A DNA stretch of 10,748 nucleotides, taken from assembly GCA_023424585.1 (NCBI GenBank), contig JAFADT010000542.1, positions 1 through 10,748 of the forward strand, given 5' to 3'. The notes beneath the pieces are model-generated. The model was not told the DNA's origin. It made no database searches and saw only the letters and a list, made by a program, of their open reading frames with translations. Shown one piece after another: positions 6,270-10,748 of the stretch (its first letter is position 1; the number at the start of each line of letters is the position of its first letter). The translations under genes and the position numbers were made by a program. This stretch comes from Pseudomonadota bacterium (GTDB lineage Bacteria; Myxococcota; Myxococcia; Myxococcales; Myxococcaceae).

Positions 6270-6623
6270 ATGCGCGCCCTTCCCGCGGCCCTCGTCGTCG
6301 CCTGCCTCGCCCTGCCCTCGCTCGCCCACGCGGCCTCACTGCGCTGCGACAACAAGCTCGTGTCCGAGGGCGCCTCACAGTCGGAGGCGGTCGCCAAGTG
6401 CGGCGAGCCCGTGTCGAAGCAGACCCGGTCGGAGCGCACGTCCAACAGGTCCCGGCAGGGCACGCGGAACCGGGGGCAGTACGGGGAGTCCTCCACGCAG
6501 GTGACGACGTCCTCGAGCGTGGAGGAGTGGACCTACAACTTCGGGCCCAACCGGCTGATGCAGATCGCCATCTTCCGCGACGGCCAGCTGGTGGACGTGC
6601 GCAGCGCCGGCTACGGCTACTGA
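6270..6623 (+). CDS. DUF2845-type small periplasmic protein
   Basis: This is a 117-residue exported protein. Residues 1-21 are a signal peptide ending in AHA, with cleavage expected before A22. The mature part opens with ASLRCDNKLVSEGASQSEAVAKCGEP, with C26 and C44 positioned for a disulfide. This opening is the signature of DUF2845 proteins, a small family of unknown function found in Proteobacteria. The middle (about 50-85) is Ser/Thr/Arg-rich and probably disordered. The C-terminus has the family's short beta segments, EEWTYNFGPNRLMQIAIFRDGQLVDV. AGGAG at 6259-6263, six bases before the ATG, supports the start. It lies 98 bases after the esterase and may be read from its own promoter, though I found no good one. 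The family call is by recognition of the opening motif, not by search. Confidence 0.85.
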   Translation: MRALPAALVVACLALPSLAHAASLRCDNKLVSEGASQSEAVAKCGEPVSKQTRSERTSNRSRQGTRNRGQYGESSTQVTTSSSVEEWTYNFGPNRLMQIAIFRDGQLVDVRSAGYGY

Positions 6624-6632
6624 CGGCGCTCC

Positions 6633-6663
6633 CCTGGGGCCGCGCCGCTACAGCGGCCCCAGG
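6633..6663. terminator. Shared bidirectional stem-loop, overlaps CotH stop
   Basis: CCTGGGGCCGC at 6633-6643 and GCGGCCCCAGG at 6653-6663 form a perfect 11-bp stem with a nine-base loop. It begins ten bases after the DUF2845 stop. The minus-strand CotH stop (6648-6650) lies in the loop and its last codons form one arm, so one structure serves both convergent genes. No T-run is present on either side. Confidence 0.7.
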
Positions 6664-8558
6664 TGCTGCTCCAGCAGCCGGCGCATGGCCGCCGGCCGCT
6701 GGCGCAGCGTCTCCCGGAGGGACTCGATGTTCGCGCGCCAGACCTCCAGGGAGTCCGGCTGCGCCCAGCGCGCCACCTGGCCCGGCATCTCCGGCTCGAG
6801 CCCCTCCACCGCCGCGTCCAGGGCCGCGAGCACCCGCTCCGCCGCGAAGGTGTGCTCGATGTGCCAGAGGAAGCGCTCGATGAAGCGGGCCTTGAACTCC
6901 GGCGACTGGAGCAGCGCCCGCAGGAGCTGGGGGGCCCAAGCCGGCACCTCCGGCGGGTCGTTCAGCACGCGCCCCAGGCTGTCGTAGTCCGGGCCATAGC
7001 TCAGGGCGAAGTCCAGGTCGTAGACGAGCCAGCGCCAACGGCCGTCCTGCCCGTAGGCCGCGTCCGGCACGGGCTTCTTCGTGCGCAGCCGCCAGAACTT
7101 CACGTTGTTGTCCGGCCAGTCCGCGTTGCCCAGGTAGAGCTGCGCGACCTGGTAGTCGATGAAGTCCTCCACGTCGATCCGCTCGCGCACCCAGGCGTAG
7201 TGCTCCGGCACGGACAAGTCGTGCTCCGCGACGTAGGCGAGGAGCTCCTGGTAGGGCTGCTCGTCCTCGGTCTCCCCCACGTCCACGGCCCCGACGTTCT
7301 CCAGGATGACGGCCTTCTTGCGGTCCACGCCGTAGTGGGACGCCAGGTAGTACTCGTCCAGGCGCTCACGCAGCTCGTGCAGGCCCCAGTACTCGCCGTT
7401 GATGTAGACGAGCGTCGGACGGCAGGCCTGGAGCGCCAGCCGGGTCTCGGCCAGCAGGCCCTGGAGCACGCAGTCGCGCAGCTTGGTGACGCCCTGATCC
7501 TGACCGGACGTGCGCACCACCATCCGCGTGAACTCCGTCACCGGGGAGCCGGGGAACACCGCCCCCGCGAACGTCTTGGGGCCGTAGTCCTCCTTCGCGT
7601 ACAGCCGCAGGCTCTTCTGCGGCAGCACCGCGCTGCCCGAGCCGTGGATGCGCACGCCCGCCTCCTGGTCGAACACGCGCTCGCCGGAGGTCTCGAACCA
7701 CTCCACGTGGACGGGGCGCTCCCACTCCTTGCCGTCCTGCATGTAGTTGGCCGCCTCCGGATTGTCGGGCGCGGCCTCGGAGAGGACCCCGGGCACGTAG
7801 ATGCCCTTCACCGGGTCGAAGAGGTTCTCCGCGTCCGTGACGAGCGACAGCACCGGCAGCGTGGACGGCGCCCGCCCGATGATGAACGTGCGCGTGCGCA
7901 CCGGGCCCGCCGGCTCCGTGCCCGCGTACTGGCGGTAGCGCACCACCGCGGCCTGGGGCGGCTCCTCCCGCGGCGCCACCCACCGCGAGCCCTCCGTCGC
8001 GCTGGGCGCCGTCGTGGGGATGAAGGACCACCGGACCGGTTGCAGCGAGCGCGCCAGCAGCGCGATGGGGCCGGTGTAGCGCTGCGACCCGGGCGTGGGC
8101 GTGGAGCCGTCCCGGGTGAAGTACGTCCGCAACCCCGGGGTCGTGGGCAGCGCCAGCAGCGTCTCCGGCTGGTAGAGCCCGGGCCGCGCGTCGAACCTCA
8201 GGTGCTGGAAGTCGACGCGCGCTCGCGCCTCCGCGCCCTGCGCGTCTCGCGCCACCACCTCCAGCGCCAGCGCGCGGCGGCCCGGCCACCAGGGCAGGCT
8301 CCAGCGCCCGTCGTCCAGGTCCGCGTGCCCCAGGAACCGCCCGTCCTCGTAGACCTCTACCAGGACCCTGCCGGCGTCGCTCGCCACCGTGCCGAACAGC
8401 CGGTGCGTGTCCGGCTCGTGCCCGTCGATGGTGACGCGCGGCTCCGAGGACGGTGGAAGCTCGGTCTCGCTCAGCCGCCGCGCGGGTTCGGGCTCACAGC
8501 CGGGCCCGGCGAGGACGAGGAGACCCACGAGGAGAAGAGTCGAGGAGCGGAGACGCAT
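6648..8558 (-). CDS. CotH-kinase-family lipoprotein with CHB_HEX-like domain
   Basis: This is a 636-residue exported protein. The signal peptide ends in AGPGC with C21 as probable lipid site; Gly rather than Leu at -3 makes the lipobox slightly atypical. Residues about 40-120 look like an Ig-type beta-sandwich. Residues about 140-210 contain YFTRDGSTPTP and PIAL, the pattern of the chitobiase/hexosaminidase C-terminal-like domain often fused to CotH. The CotH domain runs from about 230 (PVLSLVTDAENLFDP) to about 545. It carries N478-x-D480-W-P-D-N-N485 and YDLDF with D514 and D516, equivalent to the catalytic and metal-binding acidic residues of this atypical kinase fold. Bacillus CotH phosphorylates spore-coat proteins; the target here is unknown, and ATP outside the cytoplasm is a puzzle. 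GAGGA at 8570-8574 precedes the ATG by 11 bases. Adhesion or matrix structure is an alternative role. Confidence 0.9.
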   Translation of the reverse strand: MRLRSSTLLLVGLLVLAGPGCEPEPARRLSETELPPSSEPRVTIDGHEPDTHRLFGTVASDAGRVLVEVYEDGRFLGHADLDDGRWSLPWWPGRRALALEVVARDAQGAEARARVDFQHLRFDARPGLYQPETLLALPTTPGLRTYFTRDGSTPTPGSQRYTGPIALLARSLQPVRWSFIPTTAPSATEGSRWVAPREEPPQAAVVRYRQYAGTEPAGPVRTRTFIIGRAPSTLPVLSLVTDAENLFDPVKGIYVPGVLSEAAPDNPEAANYMQDGKEWERPVHVEWFETSGERVFDQEAGVRIHGSGSAVLPQKSLRLYAKEDYGPKTFAGAVFPGSPVTEFTRMVVRTSGQDQGVTKLRDCVLQGLLAETRLALQACRPTLVYINGEYWGLHELRERLDEYYLASHYGVDRKKAVILENVGAVDVGETEDEQPYQELLAYVAEHDLSVPEHYAWVRERIDVEDFIDYQVAQLYLGNADWPDNNVKFWRLRTKKPVPDAAYGQDGRWRWLVYDLDFALSYGPDYDSLGRVLNDPPEVPAWAPQLLRALLQSPEFKARFIERFLWHIEHTFAAERVLAALDAAVEGLEPEMPGQVARWAQPDSLEVWRANIESLRETLRQRPAAMRRLLEQHLGPL

Positions 8559-8592
8559 GGGCGACTTCGTCCTCTACCAGACAACTCTTTGA

Positions 8593-8627
8593 CCTCCCAC
8601 CGTCTTTCGACACGGTGCGGCGGGAGG
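8593..8627 (-). terminator. Possible stem-loop after the ppc operon
   Basis: CACCGT at 8598-8603 pairs with ACGGTG at 8612-8617 around eight bases, and CCTCC (8593-8597) pairs with GGAGG (8623-8627), with a five-base bulge on one side. It lies 12 bases beyond the minus-strand stop at 8640-8642 and ahead of the CotH start. No T-run is seen. It may end the ppc operon or fold in the gap before CotH. Confidence 0.4.
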
Positions 8628-8639
8628 CCCCTTCCTCCG

Positions 8640-9362
8640 TCACTCAGGGGGCGCGGTGGCTTCGAGCAGGCCGTGCTTCTGGAGGAGCGCGGCCAGCGCG
8701 GGCGGCGCGAGCATCCAGTCCTCGCGCGTGGGCACCCAGCGCACGGGGGCGCCGGCGGCGGCGAGCCGCGCGTTCACCTCCGCGATCATCGGGACGAAGG
8801 TGGGCTGCGGCGTGTCCCAGCTCCCCACGCCCGCGGGGACCTCCACGGCGCCGGGCTCCACGCGCACCGCGGGCTGGCCCTGCACCGGCTGGATGGCGAA
8901 GCCCGGCAGGTACGGCTGCATGGCGGCGGACAGCCGCTCCAGCAGCGTGGGGTCCTCGAAGGGGTGGGCGCCCTCCAGGTCGAAGAAGGTGGGCAGCTGC
9001 GCCTGGAGCGCGTCGCGCAGGGGGTTCTCCCTGCTGTCGCGCCAGGCGTGTTCCGCCAGGGCGCGGGCCTCGTGGGGGACGCGGATCTCCCAGCGCTCCA
9101 GGATCGCCAGCAGCTCCGCTACGCGCTCCACCTCCTCCCAGGGCGGCTCCACGCGCGTGAGCCAGGACACCTCCGACACCGTCTGGCCCCGGCGCAAGCC
9201 CGTCACCCGGTCCCCCTTGCGAAGCTGGAAGGGCGGCGCCTGGCTGAACTCCGGATCCGGGTAGAGGGCGGTATGGAACGACCCCTGCCCCTGCTCCGGG
9301 CGCACGCGCGCGAAGCCGTGCCTGGGGTTGGTCTCCTCCACGACGAACGTCTCCTGGGCCAT
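8640..9362 (-). CDS. Unrecognised protein linked to ppc, OB-like N-terminus
   Basis: This is a 240-residue soluble protein that I do not recognise. The N-terminal 65 residues have the rhythm of an OB/cold-shock fold: GFARVRPEQGQGSFHT, then FQLRKGDRVTGLRRG and SEVSWLTRVEP, which recalls the surface strands and the conserved L-x-x-GD-x-V turn of that fold. That is an inference from pattern only. Residues about 68-160 are helical and acidic. A Pro/Val-rich segment (about 160-190) leads to a C-terminal part with FVPMIAEVNARLAAAG and a Trp pair. There is no signal peptide or membrane helix. The ATG 9360-9362 lies ten bases after the ppc stop, with AGAAGGGA just before it, so the two are almost certainly cotranscribed. 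An upstream start inside ppc would add 27 residues and is unlikely. Adjacency to ppc hints at a link with the carboxylase but proves none. Confidence 0.82.
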   Translation of the reverse strand: MAQETFVVEETNPRHGFARVRPEQGQGSFHTALYPDPEFSQAPPFQLRKGDRVTGLRRGQTVSEVSWLTRVEPPWEEVERVAELLAILERWEIRVPHEARALAEHAWRDSRENPLRDALQAQLPTFFDLEGAHPFEDPTLLERLSAAMQPYLPGFAIQPVQGQPAVRVEPGAVEVPAGVGSWDTPQPTFVPMIAEVNARLAAAGAPVRWVPTREDWMLAPPALAALLQKHGLLEATAPPE

Positions 9363-9372
9363 GGTCCCTTCT

Positions 9373-10748
9373 CTAACCGGTGTTCCGCATGCCCGCAGCG
9401 ATGCCGTTGAGCGCCAGGAGGAGCGGGCGGTCGCACGCGGCATCCCCGTCCCGCTTGCGCTTGAGCAGCTCCACCTGGAGGAAGGACATGGGGTCCACGT
9501 AGGGGTTGCGCAGCGCGATGCTCCGCTGGAGCTGCGGGTTGTTGTCCAACAGCTTCGCCTCGCCGGTGAGCGACTTCACCGCGCGGCGCGTGCGCGAGTG
9601 CTCCTGCTGGATGCGCAGCCACAGCGGCCGCGTGGACGCGGGGGCGAGCTTCGCGTAGCGCGCCGCGATGGCCATGTCCGTCTTGGCCAGCACCATGGTC
9701 ACGTTGTCGATGACCGCGCGGAAGAAGGGCCACTCTTGATACATGCGCTTCAGGAGCGCGGCGCCCTCGGGCGTGGCCGCGGACGCCTCCAGCGCGCTGC
9801 CCACGCCGTACCAGGCCGGGAGGATGGCGCGCGTCTGCGTCCACGCGAAGCTCCACGGGATGGCGCGCAGCGTGTCCAGCCCGCCCGCCTTGCGCTTGCT
9901 GGGGCGCGAGCCGATGGGCAGCGCGGAGATCTCCTCCACCGGCGTGCCCTGCATGAAGAACTCCACGAAGCGCGGGTCCTCCCAGACGAGCGCGCGGTAC
10001 GCCTTGCGCCCGGCCTCCGCCAGCGTGTCGAAGGCGGCGCGGAAGGTGGACTCGTCCTCCGGGGACGGGCGCGGCTGCGCGTCCAGCGTGTGCAGCAGCA
10101 CGCCGCCCACCACCAGCTCCAGCGTGCGCTGGGTGAGCTCCGGGCGCGCGTACTTGTGGTCCATCGCCTCGCCCTGCTCGGTGGCCTTGTAGGCGCCGGC
10201 CACGGTGCCCGGCGGCAGCGCGAGGATGGCCGTCTGGGCGGGGCCGCCGCCGCGCGCCACCGTCTCGCCGCGGCTGTGGAACAGGCGCAGGGGCACGTCG
10301 TGCTCGTCCGCCACCTGGGTGAGCGCCACCTGGGCGCGGTACAGCGCGGCGCTGGCGGCGAGCAGGCCCACCTCCTTGCCGGAGTCGCTGTAGCCCACCA
10401 TCACCTCCTGCACCCCGCGGCCCCTCAGGTGCTGGCGGTACTCCGGGTGCGCGAAGAGCTGGCGCAGCACGTCCGGCCCGCCGTCCAGCGCGCCCAGCTG
10501 CTCGAAGAGGGGCGCCACGTCCACGGTGGCGCACCGCCGCTCCCGGTCCCAGAGCCCCGCGTGCTTCAGGCACCGGAAGGCCGCCAGCACGTCGTCCGCG
10601 GTGGAGGCCATGGAGAGGATGAGCGTGCGGCACACGGACTCGCCGCCCTCGTCCTGCCCCTCGCGCAGCCTCGCCAGCACCTCCAGGAGCCGCTTCCCGC
10701 CGTCCGTGGGGGCCGGGCCGCCGTCGAGCGACGCCGCCGCGCTCACCG
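9373..10748 (-). CDS. ppc: Phosphoenolpyruvate carboxylase, C-terminal half (partial)
   Basis: PEP carboxylase adds bicarbonate to phosphoenolpyruvate to make oxaloacetate, refilling the TCA cycle. The 458 codons visible are the C-terminal half of a protein usually near 900 residues; the N-terminus lies beyond the right edge, and the GTG at 10744-10746 is just an internal codon. The signature VMVGYSDSGKEVG holds the catalytic lysine. FAWTQTRAILPAW and the end AGMRNTG are diagnostic. Residues that bind the inhibitor aspartate in E. coli (K773, R832, N881, R587) have equivalents in MVLAKTD, ALRNPYVDP, RNTG and VARGGG, so feedback control is likely. One oddity is the flexible glycine loop, E. 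coli HGRGGSIGRGG, which here reads HSRGETVARGG, with Ser, Glu and Ala replacing three glycines while His and both Arg remain. It is first in an operon with the downstream unknown gene. Confidence 0.97.
   Translation of the reverse strand, partial: VSAAASLDGGPAPTDGGKRLLEVLARLREGQDEGGESVCRTLILSMASTADDVLAAFRCLKHAGLWDRERRCATVDVAPLFEQLGALDGGPDVLRQLFAHPEYRQHLRGRGVQEVMVGYSDSGKEVGLLAASAALYRAQVALTQVADEHDVPLRLFHSRGETVARGGGPAQTAILALPPGTVAGAYKATEQGEAMDHKYARPELTQRTLELVVGGVLLHTLDAQPRPSPEDESTFRAAFDTLAEAGRKAYRALVWEDPRFVEFFMQGTPVEEISALPIGSRPSKRKAGGLDTLRAIPWSFAWTQTRAILPAWYGVGSALEASAATPEGAALLKRMYQEWPFFRAVIDNVTMVLAKTDMAIAARYAKLAPASTRPLWLRIQQEHSRTRRAVKSLTGEAKLLDNNPQLQRSIALRNPYVDPMSFLQVELLKRKRDGDAACDRPLLLALNGIAAGMRNTG

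Noticed and set aside
5272..7038. A 588-codon open frame on the minus strand
   Set aside because: It spans the antisense of the esterase and DUF2845 genes and also overlaps the CotH gene in another frame. The protein is Arg/Ala/Gly-rich with no domain.
3810..8558. The four exported-protein genes as one dedicated system
   Set aside because: Gaps of about 100-200 bases, separate ribosome sites, a strand switch and unrelated domains argue against one operon. Similar secreted proteins are scattered throughout myxobacterial genomes.
6663..9410. A 915-codon open frame on the plus strand
   Set aside because: It is antisense to the CotH gene and the ppc-linked gene, whose minus-strand proteins have recognisable domains or sound starts. 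Its protein is His/Arg/Val-rich and low in complexity, as expected from the complement of GC-rich codons.
1..10748. CRISPR array, insertion sequence, tRNA, rRNA or riboswitch
   Set aside because: I saw no regularly spaced direct repeats, transposase, terminal inverted repeats, tRNA-like clover pattern or conserved rRNA stretch. Coding density and codon use are even across the window.

Overview
The window is about 70% GC and almost every codon ends in G or C. Its genes are typical of the Myxococcales, most likely a Corallococcus/Myxococcus-type myxobacterium. The signs are many secreted lipoproteins with Asp/Gly-rich linkers, a PilZ protein, a paired branched-chain 2-oxoacid dehydrogenase E1, and GTG starts. 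The genus is inferred from gene style and cannot be proven here. I see no mobile element, tRNA, rRNA or CRISPR array.

Layout. A gene of unknown function runs off the left edge on the minus strand (1-279). A 340-base regulatory gap follows, with two good inverted repeats and a weak promoter. It leads into a two-gene plus-strand operon for the alpha and beta subunits of a thiamine-diphosphate 2-oxoacid dehydrogenase E1 (619-2684), which ends at a strong stem-loop. Next come a GNAT acetyltransferase (+, about 2800-3267) and a convergent PilZ-domain protein (-, 3326-3682), which share a stem-loop between their ends. From 3810 to 8558 four genes in a row encode exported proteins: a Cys-rich repeat lipoprotein, an SGNH/GDSL esterase lipoprotein, a small DUF2845 periplasmic protein, and on the minus strand a large CotH-kinase-family lipoprotein. 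The DUF2845 and CotH genes are convergent and share a perfect 11-bp inverted repeat that contains the end of the CotH reading frame. At the right end a minus-strand pair encodes the C-terminal half of phosphoenolpyruvate carboxylase (ppc, cut by the window edge) and, 10 bases downstream, an unrecognised 240-residue protein whose N-terminus looks like an OB/cold-shock fold.

How they work together. The E1 pair would decarboxylate 2-oxoacids from Val/Leu/Ile to supply branched acyl-CoA primers, which matter for iso-fatty acids and development in myxobacteria. E2 and E3 are not encoded here. PEP carboxylase replenishes oxaloacetate. The middle block looks like independent envelope or secreted functions rather than one pathway.

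I do not see a clear undescribed system. The observations most worth following are the unknown ppc-linked protein, the substituted glycine loop of the PEP carboxylase, the 14-bp palindrome before the E1 operon, and the Cys-repeat and CotH lipoproteins.
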